A stretch of DNA of 64,000 nucleotides from Chaunax sp. Z400 (GCA_037577475.1 CM075204.1:8005355-8069354); one strand, 5' to 3'; shown: positions 45,553-59,125, counted from the first letter of the stretch. The notes: generated from the letters alone by a model not told the origin. Made by a program: numbers and translations.

Positions 45553-47369
45553 ACCTCACTGAATGACCATGTCATTTATCTGATACCTGTCACTTTTCCT
45601 GTCTTCATAAAGTTCTTTTGCTCATCTGTCCAATGTGACATCGCTGTAAACTAATGACATCACTGTGGTCAGAGGGACCATTGTCTCCGAATCACTGTAT
45701 TTTGATAATCATGTGCAACTGCATTCAAACATACAGTTTTAAACAGTGTATAGTGTAACACATAGTGTGCCGACTCTTTTTATCCACAGTTTGCTGTATA
45801 TCTCAGATTTTATCCAAAGAATCTGAAACAGATGGATCCTGTTTGAGTTCCTGCAGTCTGAACCAGCCTACATCTGCAGCACCTTTTCCTACCAGTGTTC
45901 AAACATACTGTCATGTTCACACACCTCACTTAGAATCTTAATCTCATCTCTTATCACATTGTTTAATTACTTAGGCAAGATCTGAAGAAAGCATCATTTC
46001 TTAACTAATTGGATTTGTTTTCCATCTGTTCGTTAAACTCTCTGGAGCCACGACCACACTGTGCTTCTTTTAAAGGCTAATGTTATGTATGTGAAATATG
46101 AAAAATGACAAAGCTGTACAGAAAATGTAAAAGCAGTATGTAAAAAAAAAAAAATCAATAGGATGTTTTAATGGTTTCTACGTCTGTAATTATAGAGGAG
46201 GTTAAGAGGCTAGGGCGTGAGTTAATGGTGCTATCAGGACATAGAACAAGTTGAGTGTTGAGTAAAGGTCTGCCACCAGAGGTTAATTAACCTTTCTAAA
46301 CCCAAGGCGTTTCAATGCACATACATATTGAATGGAAGCTGCCACAAAAAGTCTGCAGGTCACAGCTAATACATTCTGCAAGTTACAATTTCAACATAAT
46401 CAGACCAACACCTGATCTCAGTTTAAGAGCCATTTATGAAGCTTCCATTCAGGAGGCAATTTATTATAGTCTACAGCCATCTGAATGAGGTGCAGGTAGG
46501 TTAGTAGATATGAAACTGCAGAAGCAGGGATTGGGAAGGAAAGAGCAGTGAAGCTATTTACTGTGTGGACAACATCCTGCTTTATGTTAGTGAGTTTAAC
46601 TATGAGGCAACGTGGAGATAAGATAACAAGAACACAAACGTCTTCTGGGCGTTTTTAGCCCTGCAACAGGCCACGTTTTTACGTTGAGATATACTTTTAG
46701 CAGTAAATAACCAGAATGTCTCTTTTCTAACATGTCATTTAAAGAGGAAACATAGAAACATGTAATCAGATATGAAAACAACCTGATTTCTCCAGCTCGA
46801 TGTCTCATGGAGAGGGCTGCCATCTTACCAACAGTCTGTCCCATCCTTTCAATGGGTTGTTCTGTTAGACTGCATAATAAGGTATCGGCAGCAGCCCCTC
46901 CTTCAAACCTGCTCCTTCTTTGTTTTGATGTTTTTTCCCTTGGTGTTTATTATATATTGTATTTTTTCCATGCTGAAAAGCTAATATTGGAATGCACTCA
47001 TCAACACTGGAGAATAAGACACAGGGTTTGGATTAAGAGCAGCAAATAGGGAGATCGCTGCTAAGGCCACCCTTCAACCTGACCCGGTGGACCGCCCCAA
47101 AGGAAAGGAAAGAGGTCCAGGATAGGAGCCATGATAACCCAACTTGGACTTCAGGCCGCTCCTGGCTAATGTCTGGTCACAGGAAAAACAAACCAATGAA
47201 ACTGGACTCAGGCCAGCCAAAAATCAGCTGTGTGGGTGGATCCCAGTTCCGAGGCAACAGAGGGACTCGGGACTCAACTGGACTCACAACGAGAGGAGGT
47301 GGACCATATTTTTATCATTTCTGCTTGCAGCTGAAGTGATGGACAATGTTTCCCTGATGTTTAAATTCA
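45553..47369. other. Unique non-coding sequence, no gene seen
   Basis: AT-rich sequence with an A-run at 46,141-46,153. The stretch 47,050-47,340 is more GC-rich with several CpGs and could be an unrecognised repeat. No exon is supported. Confidence 0.4.
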
Positions 47370-47548
47370 ATTAAATTCAATTTATTTGTATAGCGCCAAA
47401 TCTCAACAGAGGTTACATCAAGGCACTTTCGAAAAAGAGCAGATCTAGACCGACTCCTTTTTCTACAGAGACCCAACAATCCCCCATGAGTAGCACTTGG
47501 CGACAGCGGCGAGGAAAAGCTGCCTTTTAACGGGCACAAACCTTGAGC
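47370..47548 (+). repeat. Dispersed teleost repeat C, copy 2
   Basis: 'aattcaatttatttgtatagcgcc', 'catcaaggcactttcg', 'gagacccaacaatcccccatgag' and 'cacttggcgacagcgg' correspond to the left part of the copy at 10,420. The copy is truncated on the right. Confidence 0.75.
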
Positions 47549-47629
47549 TACACTATATTATCATCACCATCTTACTGCTCATTCATTTTACAAAAGCAAA
47601 TTTTAAAAATCCACGCAATTTTTTTGGGT

Positions 47630-48000
47630 GTGTCCATGTCATGGTTGGGGGTCTGAAGTTATTTCCTGTTTAATGCTGTTTAATGTCTCCTTCCTATCTT
47701 TATGATTACTGTCACCTCTCCTTTATTAGCGTAGCCCTCCATAGTGGATGTAAGTCTCTGTTCGCCTCGTTTCTTTTCATTTTGTCTTCATATGTTATAC
47801 ATTGAATGAATCTGGATCTCTGTTTTGTGTGAGTTTTCCTGTTTTCCTGTTTTATGGACTTTCGATTGGACCTGGACCTTGTCAGTCTGGTTTGCCTTCG
47901 TTGAAGTGCTTTTCCAGTCTTGACCCCTGTCTGCCTCACCTCCTTTTAAGCCTTTTTCATTAAATTACTGAACTGCATCAGTTCCTTATGTTCTCTGCAT
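47630..48000 (+). mobile_element. Possible LTR-like retroelement fragment
   Basis: T- and C-rich sequence with 'gacccctgtctgcctcacctcc', then 'tttcattaaattactg' (attaaa, about 47,960). It resembles in layout the segments at 13,790 and 51,440. No TATA box or terminal duplication is clear. Confidence 0.25.
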
Positions 48001-48672
48001 GCACGTGCAGTACAATGCATTTAAATGTATATAGATAACTTTATTACCGGTCTATTTTATTTATTTTCAATCTATTCTAAATGTAAACATACAAATTGTA
48101 TTTGTGTACAAACACAAATGAATTACTTTAAGGCTTACTTAGCCAGGCATTCCTAATAAACTATCATGTAGCTTCTGATTATTTGGTAACATTCAATAAA
48201 AGCAAATCTGTGCAATTCTGTGCAAACAGCCCTATTCTAAAAGGAGAGGTTGTAGTTTAGTTTAAACCTGACAGCTGACCAGAGCTACTGAGAGATCAAA
48301 AATCTCATTTATTTAATATTTAGCTGAAGGTACAGCCTTCAACAGCCAGGCTCTACACTGCTGTAGTCAGTGGTGAATGCAGTCCTCAAGCTATGGAGAC
48401 AGTCTAAATGAGATGCATGCACACACCCAAAGTAGCGTAAGAAATGTAGCTCCTCTCTCAACCCACCAGTACAGCGGCTTGTCCATCCCCTCAGCGACTG
48501 GTATCCCTGTTGATGCCTCCATGTTGGAGAGTTCCCCACAGGCAAACACTTCCAAAGGGAGACACATTTCAGAGGCATTTATGCACATCTTGTCTCTAGG
48601 AAGCTTCCCTGAAAAGGTGCAAAATCCAATGAAAAACAGGTTTAATGAAAAAAAACAACTTTCTTTAACTAA

Positions 48673-48737
<65 letters not shown>

Positions 48738-49904
48738 AAATCCCCCCGCCTCTCACAAGTCTGTCGATCTACACTCCAAACAATGACAACAAAGCAATCC
48801 TCAGCGGAGAGCGGCCATTTCTGACTGCCTGCTTACACACGCACTGTACACACACACCCCATACACACACACCCTACACACACACCGTACACACACACCC
48901 TACACACACCCCATACACACACACCATCTCCTGTTTACTCACCTCCATACTCCATGATGTAATGAAACCGCAACGCTTCCTTTTTTCTTTCCTCGCTCTA
49001 GGATCATGTTTTCAGCTCACGTTTGATTCACATTCAGAGAGGAAGTTTTTAGAGTGCACCCCACCCCTGTTCTCGTAACATCCCCACCGACCCCCACCCT
49101 CCAACCCGCTTGCATTTAAATACAAAGTTTGAGAACATGCCGCACCTACTCTCTGGATGAGGCCTATTCCCCCGGCTCACCCTTTCAAAGTAATTGCCCT
49201 GTTTTTCACCAAGTACGGATTCGTGCACCACACTAGCGCAGTGCTTTAATTTGCGGGTAAATAGGTTTTCTGCTGAGTTTAAAGGCACTGTGCCCATTGG
49301 GGGATTAAGCTTTGGGGAGATACTCTGAAAGAAATCATTAGAAGTGGGTTGGATGGGGGTGCACTTCATGATGCAAACACAGTCAGGACTGACCTGACAA
49401 GCTTCCCTGGAAACGACTCACACTCTAGATTTCTTTTCACTCCAAGTGTCAAGTTATCTTTTCAGTGACTGTACTGTAAAGCACAATTAAAGGTCAGCTT
49501 TATTACATGTAAATGCAAATGTTTTGCTCAAACGCTGACTTGGGCCTGGCAAACCCTACAAATACAAAATGTTAGCCAAACTTTATGAAAAATGGATTGA
49601 AGTGATGATGAAAATGTCTGTTTACGAGGGTCGGCTTACCCAAATCACAAAGGACTAATTTTGCATCATATTTTGGTTTTATTTCTTCAGTTTTTGAGAT
49701 CATGCTGACATTCCTACTGTTTTCATGTCATTTCTTTAGTAGACAGTAGTTCCAATGAAAAGTCTGTAGGTTATGTGGTTTATCCAGAATAACAGGGACC
49801 GTTTCTGGAAAGAAATGTTCATTTTTTTAATGTAATTTTGCAATACTGTGACCTCTGACATGTTAGTTTAGACTGTCACAGAGCAGACCACGGTCTGTTT
49901 AAAA
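48001..49904. other. Non-coding with two CA-rich tracts; candidate conserved part at 49,150-49,400
   Basis: No gene is seen. A (CA)n run lies at 48,675-48,735, and a degenerate CA tract with TACACACAC(C) blocks at 48,837-48,927; both give spurious long His/Thr frames. The part 49,150-49,400 is non-repetitive and enhancer-like by texture only. Confidence 0.4.
48675..48735. repeat. (CA)n microsatellite
   Basis: About 30 uninterrupted CA units. Confidence 0.97.
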
Positions 49905-50375
49905 GTCACCTTTATATTTCTATGACTGTCAAATCATAACAAAAGTTATATCAAGACACTTTACAAGAAGAGCAGGTCCAGACCGACTCTTTATCCTACA
50001 GACCCAACAATCCACCACCAGAAGAACATGGAGAGAAAAAAATTGACTTTAACAGGGAGAAACCTGGAGCAGATCCAAGACTCAAGGTGGGAGAGAGAGA
50101 GAGAAAGAGAGAGAGGAGAAAGATGAAAAGAGGAAGAGAGGCACACTGACAACTGCAACAACAATAATAAGTGCTGTTTACTAAACTACTAAAACTGTAT
50201 AAGAATAAGAAGACGATGATGATGATCCATATTTAATAATAAATTTGTAAGATGATTAATATTGTATTAGTGAGCATCAACCGTGATCCCAGCAGTAGAT
50301 CCAATCCCAGTCCACGGTCACCTGTGGGAAGAAAAAGAACAAAGACTCCAGGGAGGAAGTCAAGTCAGCCTAAGC
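49905..50375 (+). repeat. Dispersed teleost repeat C, copy 3
   Basis: 'atcaagacactttacaag', 'aagagcaggtccagaccgactc', 'gggagaaacctggagcagatcc', a short GA run and 'gaccgtgatcccagcagtagatcc'-like text follow the order of copy 1 at 10,420. Copy 1 has the same extra right-hand part ('catgatcctagcagtagatc'). Confidence 0.72.
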
Positions 50376-50437
50376 ATCAGTCCTGGGGGATGTTCTTTTT
50401 TGTTGTTGTGTTTTTTGTTTGTTTAGGAATTTTCAGG

Positions 50438-50439
<2 letters not shown>

Positions 50440-50485
<46 letters not shown>

Positions 50486-50616
50486 CATGATTATTATTAT
50501 AATAATTATTATTATTATTATTATTATTATCATAATTATTATTATTATTATTATTATCATAATTGTTATTATTATTATGATGATGATGATGATGATGATT
50601 ATTATTATTATTATTA

Positions 50617-50667
<51 letters not shown>
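50440..50667. repeat. Long imperfect (TTA)n tract
   Basis: About 228 bp of TTA units with CAT/AAT and (GAT)7 interruptions. It is the longest trinucleotide tract in the window. Confidence 0.96.
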
Positions 50668-51439
50668 GAGGCTTCAGACCTAAGACTCGGACCTCAGCAG
50701 CGGAGGGGGGTTGACTCGCTGGACCTCTTGTACAAAAACTTCATGACTTTACTGTAATGCAGTAAATTCTCACCAAAATCATTCGACACATAAATGAAAC
50801 CGTTGGTTAAAATATCGTAATATTTTTGGGAAAGTATGGTTTTGTATATTTTGGGGGAATTTTTATTGTGAAGAATATTCAATAGCTTCACTCTTACACA
50901 GTAGAGTGTTACCAGATTCATTTGACACAGTGTTGATTATATTACAGCTACTCAATAGATAAAAATGTGCTTTTGGATAATTTGGTGGAATTTTAACTGG
51001 TAAAATTATTCATCACTTCTCTCTTATAAAGTTCATTTTACATATAGATCGTGTCCTGTGCTGAGTCTACTCAGTAAAGTGGGAGTTGGTATGAAGTCCA
51101 ACACTTTAATGTCATTTCTGACCTTGGGCCTTTTTTTCTAGATTTAGATTTTTTTGTGATTTTTTTTTTTTACATTATTCATTCATTCACTTATTCTCTG
51201 ACCCGTTTGCTTCCTGTCCAGCTGCACAGATTGACGGGACGTCCTGATTGGACAGTGTCTGAATTGTCTGATGCTTCATTCATTGGTTGATGATATGGTG
51301 GACTGTCCTCATTGGTTCAGAGACTGAAACAGTGGTTTGTACATTTCTCCTCATATCTGCTATTAGCTGATCTTTAACTTTGTAAAATCCTGGTTGTTCT
51401 GATGAGTCTCACGTTTCATCCATGAACCGAGCCTCCTCA
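50668..51439. other. Unique non-coding sequence, no gene seen
   Basis: AT-rich. No exon or element was recognised. Confidence 0.4.
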
Positions 51440-51990
51440 CAGGTGTATTATGGGTGTATTTATAGCCCAGCTCCAGTGTTTCTTCCTGCCCTGCTTCTCT
51501 CCCTTCCCCTCTCCTCCTGTAGGTGAGTGTATGTGTGGACACACACCTGATTCCTGTTTCGCCTCACCTGTCTCCACTCTACTCCCACAGCTTTCAGACG
51601 CCGGCTCTCCTGCAGCTCTTCACCAGATTATTCAGCTTCCTAAGTGGTAGTACATCGGCCTGACTATTGTGATTAATTCACGTTTTGAGTGATTTTGAAT
51701 GTTTGCCCATTTCTTCGACCTACGTATGTTAACCAGCGTTTTCTCTGTGCCCAGGATTCCTCTGCCAGCCTTCTGCCTCATGTCTCGCTCTGTGGCTCCA
51801 GCCACCGCTGCCAGTCACTTCTCAGCCATAGCCAGACCTAGCCATCAACCCCACACCTCCCTCAATCATTCATCCAGTCTCCCTTTTCCCTTGGTGGAAA
51901 TAAATTTCACGTTAACCTTGACCTTGGTCTCTGTCTCTGCTTTTGGATCCCAAAACCTGCTTGAACGTAATAGTATTATATTAAATCTGT
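51440..51990 (+). mobile_element. Possible LTR-like retroelement fragment
   Basis: A TATA-like gtatttatagccc (about 51,455) is followed by a C/T-rich stretch. An aataaa signal follows (gtggaaataaatttc, about 51,900), and then 'gtctctgcttttggatccc' and 'aaaacctgcttgaacg', close to an end common in fish retroelement repeats. Same layout as 13,790. No open frame and no confirmed ends. Confidence 0.4.
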
Positions 51991-52769
51991 GATTGTTCTC
52001 TCTGATCCATTATTATTATTATAAACTACAACAGGCCACCAGACAAAACTGAAAGGTGTTGACTTCTGCATATAACATGTTCCATTTGTCATTTTCATGT
52101 AACAATGTTGTGGGTAAAACTATCACCTGATGTGTATCCCCAGATCGGACAAGATGAGCCAACCACATTGCTCCTCAGTAGGCAGCAGAACTAAACCTTT
52201 TTATCCACATATGTTTACCAGTCTGTCACCTGTATAATCCTTTCATTAGCAAAGGTTGTCTTCTGGAACCATGCAGCACAGCTGTGAGGTCACGTGGCAG
52301 TAATTGCCTCTTAAATGTCAGGTTTCATTTGACAACCTTTGCTTGAAATGTGAAAAAATGTCTTCGATTTAAAGAAGAGACTCTATTCCTATTATATTAC
52401 CGTACCCTTGGCACCATTAATGTGTCTCCATCCATTGCTATGCTTCTGACAAATGTGCAAAAATTAGCATATGGTGATAAAAACATACAAAAATCATTAG
52501 AGCAACATCTTTGGACTCTCTAGTTGTCAGCTCAGTCCAATTTCACAGTAAATTGCTAATTACTAATGACAGCACTGTGTGATTTTGTCCTAATAAATTC
52601 TTCTGAGGGTGATTACCCATTCCAAAACAGATAAGCTGAAGAGAGAAAGATATTTCACTCAGTTTAAACAAAAAGAAAAAGACATCTTCTCCTAGAATTA
52701 AATTTCCTGGTCTTCATTGCACTTGTTATAATAGGACCTTAAACAAATATGTGTATCTTGTTGGTCAGC
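51991..52769. other. Unique non-coding sequence, no gene seen
   Basis: Non-repetitive, AT-rich sequence with no recognised feature. Confidence 0.45.
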
Positions 52770-52965
52770 AGGTGTCAGGTGCAGCACAAATGGCCACTAG
52801 AGTTTCCTGGTCTTACTGCAGAACAAGCCCAGCAGGTGAGGCAGATTTTGGTCAGGCACTCTGTGGTCTTTGCCAAGTCAGAAATGTCAGAAAGAAAAGC
52901 CATCGGCAGAGCTTCAGAGGCTGCAGAGAAGGTTCAAGATGTGGATTAGGAGGGACAAGCTGATA
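52770..52965 (+). pseudogene. Short relic resembling Ty3/gypsy pol
   Basis: The plus strand reads FPGLTAEQAQQVRQILVR and then HSVVFAKSE (about 52,803-52,886). This has the pattern of the segment between protease and reverse transcriptase in Ty3/gypsy polyproteins. The reading frame stops at 52,947 without RT motifs. It is short and isolated, so the assignment is moderate. Confidence 0.45.
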
Positions 52966-55900
52966 TACAGCCTGTTTTACAGAATGAACACATTCCTCTC
53001 CAACCTTTTATAGATATTATTGCCACTTTTTTACCAATCATCCCAAGCTTCATCCCACCACCACCTATGTTGTATGTATTGGTAACCCTGATTTTTATAT
53101 AAATAGTTATGGGTGCTTTATCCACCAGACCTGCAAACTTTAGCCTCAGTCAGACAGCATTCTCATTCCTGGCCTGTTACGCCTTTATTCCACCTCGACG
53201 TTTGTCTGAATCAATGAAGGCGTAATGGGGTGTCAGGTTTGTTCCACCTCTGTGACGCCTCAGGAGGTAGTAACAGCACCGAAACAGGCGTCTGTCTGAA
53301 TGAAGGGCCCCAACGTTCCAGAACGGGTGTGACGTTGTAGTAGTATGTTCAGGTGTGTGACCTCAGACCTCAGTAGCAACAGGAAGTCCGTTAATTTAAG
53401 AACAAGGGCAGGAAAGAACCGCTAAGGGGAGATAGTGAAATATATCAGCTTGTATGTTCGCTGTTGTACGTCACGCCTTTTAACATTGCAGAACGAACAC
53501 TGTGAACGCACACACCGAGGGGTTGTGACGCCTTGGTCTGGTCGAGTTTCAACAAACCAAAGGAGTCACAGAGAAGGGGATTGGTTTCGGCGGTGTTGTG
53601 CAATGCCTGTCTGAAAGAGGCTATTGGATAAAACATGAAGCCCACATGAGGGTTTATGCTAATGCTGTAGCTTCACATCAAGGACAGGAAAAAAAGGTTT
53701 GCTTAAGATTAGACAGAGGAATATTTTAAATGATTACACTCAATTAAAGAGTTCAGTTTTCTCATGCAAACAGAGACTTTACCCTAAAGACTTCTCAACA
53801 ACAGCAGGAAAACCTGAAACACATCACAATTTTTACATCTAACTGATATAATTATGTACTTTTGAGCCGCCCAAAAGCATGATTCAAGTGTCAACACTTC
53901 ACACCATGACTACCATTTGACTAAAACATTGTTAATTACAGCTCAGAAGTTAAGTGAAGAGCCAGGCGCTGAAGCATTCAAACAAATGAAGCCTTTGCCC
54001 CCCTTCAGCAACAGTAGATAATGGGATTCCACATCAATAAACACTTAGAGTTTTTCCCATCAGGTTCCAGCATGCTGCAGAAAAAGTGCAATCTGACAGT
54101 AATATTTCTCTGTATTCACTTAAGAGGTTTCTGTCCAACAGCTGAACTATTTATTTTGATGTGACTTTTATTTGTTGTTTTTTCTCATTTGATATCTCTC
54201 GGTCTCACAATCTTGTTTCGTAAAAACATTTTCCACCTAAGGTAGCCTATGTGTTGAAAAATTCATGACTTGAAATTCAATACTATTGGATTGGGGAAAG
54301 GGAGACTCAAAAGTTGAATTACAAAACGTTGCATTCTTTCATCTCATAAAGTTTTTTTTACAGAGTGCAGAGGTTAATTATGAGTCCTCTGGCAATAGCT
54401 GGTATGAATAAAACACCGAGGGGCTGCAGAACCTTGGGAGACTTCCTCTAGCTGTGTAGATTATTGACGCTTTTACTTTTTTCCTCCTATCCTCAGGTTA
54501 AAAAATGGACCCTTTGTCTGTCGGCTCCTGTTCTCTTCATGCCTCTGTCGCCTCAAGGCAAAGAAGGCCTAATTTGCACCGGTCTGTTTTGGGGCCAATT
54601 ATTATAATACCAAATGTACTGGAAACACAATAAAATTGAAAACAATAAAGAGATGGCCTACCAATATCATGCATTTTAATAATCCTCTCATTAAAGATGC
54701 ATTTTATCTGTTCAGCAATTTGCAGAGTTTTACCTAACTCTCTTTAGACTAACATTACCTGCACATCATCAACCTGCTCCTGGTGAGCAGAGAACTGTTG
54801 GGAGGTCATCAGTTCTGCCTCAGTTTCACAAAAATTCACATGTAGAAAATCACATGGAATATCACCTGTGAAAAGGAGTATTTTTGAGCTTCTGTGCCTT
54901 CATCTGATAGAACAGCAAAAAAGAAAAGAAAAGAAAAAAAGACAGTTAGTTAGTTAGCTGAATATCTAAAAAAAAGTTTGTAATGGATGTCCGTGATATT
55001 TGGTATGTGGCCCTTCTAATTAAGAGGTGATTTTTTTGCAGCCTTCATGGAGGTCTGAAGTGTCTGATTGCCCTTCTAGTTTTACATGGACACAAGCTAA
55101 AGCAGCAGAGCTACAGGGGCACCCTAAGGAAATGTTTGTCACACCAAATCCATTAAGTCACCAATTAAGTGATGAAGTGACATGTGAAATTAGAAAGGTG
55201 AAATTTAATCACATGACATTTTAACCACCAAATGACTTAATGTTCTCACTTCAGTCTTCCTCTCAGTGAAAACTGCATTTTCACATGTGAGATGATGTCA
55301 TCCAATCCTAATTCTTCACCACCAATGAGGGTTTGTTTTCATCTGTCTGTCAGTCATGTTTTTACCTGTGTCCATTGGTTGATTTGTTGGTCAGCAGGAT
55401 AATGCAGAAACATGAATTTTCCGTAAATTGTATTAAATGCATGAATGTCTCTGTAATTTTTCGATTTTGTCCTCACTCCTCCGTCATGTCTTATCCTGTC
55501 TTCATATTTAATGTTTTAGTTACTGCTCTTCATTCCTGACTTGTACATTTATAAGTAGGTAAATAAGAAATAAAACTTTGCAATTTCCACAATCCTTGGT
55601 TATGTGTTATCCATTCAGATTATTTATGTTTTTGCCTGGGTTATAAGGTAAACTTTAAAAGAATTGTTCTATAGATATAATAATGTTGTATATTACTGGT
55701 ATGTAATAGTGATTGTGTGAATGGTCACTGCTCCTAATGAGCAGGTGGTGTAGGTTGTATCTTTTTTTTTTTTTTAAGGCTGTGGCCATGTTATGTCCTC
55801 AAAGAAATTACGTATTAGCCTCTTTAAATAAGGTGAAAAGGTTCATATTAAGAGCAACATGAGAGCTCCGTCGCTGAGATTGATTTTGCAGGATAAGACT

Positions 55901-56590
55901 TGGTTTTATAATCTGATATTATATAATACAGTCTTACATATTGACCTAAAGGTATGAAAATATGCAGTTGATCAGGAACGTATGGCGGTTGTAGCTTTAG
56001 AAAATAACCTCTATTTCCACCATATGCATTATTATGTCCACATACTGAGAGGTTATTATGGAATAAATGTCACAGAAAAATGGGCCAATCAATGGACCCT
56101 GGATAGGAAATAAAAAGATCTTTGTGATATCTGTAAACGGTAAAAAATGTGATCATTTCTTTTCCGGAGGAGTTAGAACCATCACTGATGTTTATCTGTG
56201 ATCCAAATGTGCAGCTCAGAGCAGCCCCGATACCAAATACAGATTACACCTCCACTAACTCCCAGTTTGATTGATGGGTGTTAACACAGAGGCTATAGCA
56301 TCTAAATATGCAAGTTGTTGGTGTTTTTTTATATTTTTCTATATCAAAAACATCTCATGATCAGTTGGTGCTGTGGAGATAAGTGTGGCTACCGGAGACT
56401 AGTTCACAACCACTTCTATTTTTCTTTTAAAAGTCAAAGTCTGCATTCACAGAATATGGATTGTTGTTTCCAGCAAAACTCCTGATTGGTCCTTAACTGC
56501 TGTTCAAGGTGACCACTAAAAATCAGTACCCAAATTTAATTAGGCCACCAGCAACTGCAAATTATAGTGAATCTCTTTTAATTGCTGTGT
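52966..56590. promoter_or_regulatory. Mostly unique non-coding; candidate element at 54,380-54,760
   Basis: No gene is seen. 53,150-53,680 is CpG-rich with abrupt changes and may be an old DNA-element relic (partial inverted similarity gtcagacagcatt / gcctgtctgaaag). 54,380-54,760 is clean AT-rich sequence with homeodomain-like words and enhancer-like texture. An AAAAG tract lies at 54,915-54,942. The remainder is ordinary AT-rich sequence. Confidence 0.3.
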
Positions 56591-56990
56591 AAAGGAGGAA
56601 GTGGTTGTGAAATGACATTGACTGACACAACTGGAAAACCCTGTAAGACCACATGAATATCTCGTCCGTGTTCACAGCTCAGTTGTTGGTTTCGTCCCCC
56701 TCCTGACTTGTGACCTGCCTTGCAGCACTAGATGTCAGTGTTCTCGCTGCTCTGAGGCAACATGATCTACAGCCTGGGATGCGCTCCACTAAAATGCATC
56801 CTGTTTTTTCACTTGAAAGTCCTTGAGTCCTCATGGATTTCATGCTATAGCCTCCTGTGTTACGGCCTGATTACTGAGGGCATCTCATAATGAGCTGCAA
56901 ACTGCTGAGCGGTGCTTTCTTCCAGACCCACTCTAATATCAGCTAGAGCTGCATCCCTCACCACATGTTGCCAGTTTCTTTAGGTGAATA
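56591..56990. promoter_or_regulatory. Candidate conserved non-coding element
   Basis: Four hundred bases of non-repetitive mixed-composition sequence without frame conservation or transposon marks, about 1.1 kb upstream of the arhgef39 promoter. The regulatory reading is inference only. Confidence 0.25.
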
Positions 56991-57124
56991 GATACAGCTT
57001 TACACATCCACGCTAAAATCTATTGGACAGTTGAGAATGAGTTAGAGAAGGTCCCAAAACACAAATAAAATGTGCATGTCTAAAAAAAAAAATACTCTAC
57101 CATTTTAATCTCAGACATAAAAGC

Positions 57125-57170
<46 letters not shown>
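57125..57170. repeat. (GATA)n microsatellite
   Basis: About 11 GATA units. Confidence 0.97.
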
Positions 57171-58049
57171 TAGCATATCAGTATTTCAAACACTGTTTAT
57201 TCTATTCAGGACAAACAAAGTAACATCAAATAGAAAAGACATAAATCAATGAAAAATAAAAAGTGCATTAGAAAAGAAAGGCACTTATTTAACCGAGGAG
57301 AAAAAAATACAAGAGCAAAACAAACTTATACAAAACTTTTAAAGGCAACACAAACATTCAACATCTGAATAGCTTTTCTGTTTTCTGAGGAGGAAATCAC
57401 CACACACATAGCTCTTTTTCCGACATGGAGAATCGAGGCCTCTTCACTGTGAATTAATACTTATGGATGTGAAATTTGGCAAGTAATAACATCAGATTAA
57501 AGGAAAGCAGCATTCATATCTTTGTCAGAACAATCAATACACAACATTCTTATAGGAAAGAGAAAAATCTGATAAAAAATGGTCTGCTATAAAATTATTG
57601 ATATTCTTCCACAGACAATAATTAAAACTACAGCACCATGAATGTGAGCAAGTTTCAGGATGAGATTCACAGAAGAGCCGTTTACATCTGTGTCACTCTT
57701 AAACTTCTGTAAGAAATTCTTCACTGGTAGAGTCTTGTGAATGAGCTTATGAGACTTATTTTACCTTATTTGTTAGAAGGAACTGTTGTGGTGAGGTATT
57801 AGAAAGATTGAGATGTATTTAAATATCTGAATATTATAATTACACAGTAACATTTAGACCACCTCATAAGACATGGTGAGAGATGAAATTCCAAATAGAA
57901 GTGGGATTTGTTAAATATTTTTTGATAAAATTCATTTTAAATTATTGTTAAGAGAATCAATTAAATGTTTTCCATTATTGTTATCGGTATTCAAAACGAC
58001 AGATTTTCAAAAATAGTGGGAGGACATTAAATCACAGAAAGTGTTACGT
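57171..58049. other. Unique AT-rich sequence upstream of promoter
   Basis: No exon or element was recognised. Confidence 0.45.
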
Positions 58050-58200
58050 GTAAATACGTCATCGACACGTTAGGCCAATCAGAGACAGGCTAGGGCGGGT
58101 CATGGTGTTGTCGTAGTAGGATTCGTGAGTTCGTCTCCTTTTCATGTCTTACTCTGGCCAATAAGCATGTGCATCAGCATCGCAACCCGGAAAAAGGAAG
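58050..58200 (+). promoter_or_regulatory. arhgef39: Probable arhgef39 promoter
   Basis: In an otherwise AT-rich region this stretch has a cluster of CpGs. It carries a CRE-like tacgtcat (58,055), CCAAT boxes in ggccaatcag (58,073) and ggccaataag (58,157), a GC box gggcggg (58,093) and an ETS site acccggaa (58,185) just before the inferred first exon. No TATA box is present. Paired CCAAT boxes about 85 bp apart without TATA are common in promoters of proliferation-linked genes. The assignment to arhgef39 rests on orientation, the following splice donor and distance. Confidence 0.55.
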
Positions 58201-58249
58201 TTTAAGCTGAAAAGAGCGCCTAGATTAAAAGTGAAGACGTTACCTGTAG
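58196..58249 (+). other. arhgef39: Probable non-coding exon 1 of arhgef39
   Basis: The exon ends with acctgtag before gtaagctc, a strong donor (GT at 58,250-58,251). The left boundary is a guess placed after the ETS site. There is no ATG in the short exon, so it would be 5' UTR joined to the acceptor at 61,394 across a 3.1-kb intron. Confidence 0.45.
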
Positions 58250-59125
58250 GTAAGCTCATACTTACTCAACATACGGTGTTTTATCGATGTAAATACGTTT
58301 ATATCCACACACAGCAGCGTTATTGTAACCAATAGTTTAATGAAAGCTTCACAGAGGCTCGTCTTATCGCTCAGTTATAGAACATGTCACATTAAAGTTA
58401 CATTACAGTACATAAAGGCTTGGTATCCTATTTATTTAATGGTTCACAGTGTCTTCGCTGTAATATTCAGGCGGTTGAAAGCATAAAAGATTATTATTAA
58501 CATTTTATGTCTACCAGAAGCTTATTCTGGCCTGTCTGCGTCGGTCTCACCAGGAGCTTCAGACCTATAGCACAGTATTTGAATCGTTATGTCATCATCT
58601 GTCCTTATCAATATCAATATCGACAGGCAGATGAACAAATGAAGTAGATCATTAGTTGTCCAACTCTTCCCTCAAATGTTGCTTATACATTTTGCGCTCA
58701 CTCGTATTAATTTTGTCAGCTACTTTTTAATATAGACTTAATCTTGTGTCACATGTCCTTACTAGTTTTTAATATTTAGTCACATGATCCTGTTTTTAGT
58801 CCAGTTTTAATAAAAGTCTGGACATAGTCTGATTGTATCAAAGAAAACCGTCAGTATTTTAGTCTAGTTTAATGAAAAGTGTTGACATTTGAGTCTTTTC
58901 TAAGACATCAGGTTAGTATTAACATTTCAGTCAATCTAGTGCAGACCAAACCAATATTTTTGGTCATTTTCCTGTGATTTCACATCAGATTTTTCTGATC
59001 ATTATCTGATAAAAACAGGTTGAATGATTCAGAATGCAGCTTTGCAGAAAGTATCTGTCTGATGATGTCACTTTAAGGAATACATCCAGACATGGAACAT
59101 GTTCTAACTGGCTGATTTATTTTGA

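Noticed and set aside
48377..49078. Longest plus-strand open frame (233 codons)
   Set aside because: It is kept open by CA repeats giving His/Thr runs. There is no domain and the flanks look non-coding.
50252..50714. Tyr-rich and Ile-rich long frames
   Set aside because: They are translations of the imperfect (TTA)n tract.
53150..53680. CpG-rich segment as a MITE
   Set aside because: Only a short, imperfect inverted similarity was found and no target duplication, so it is not called.
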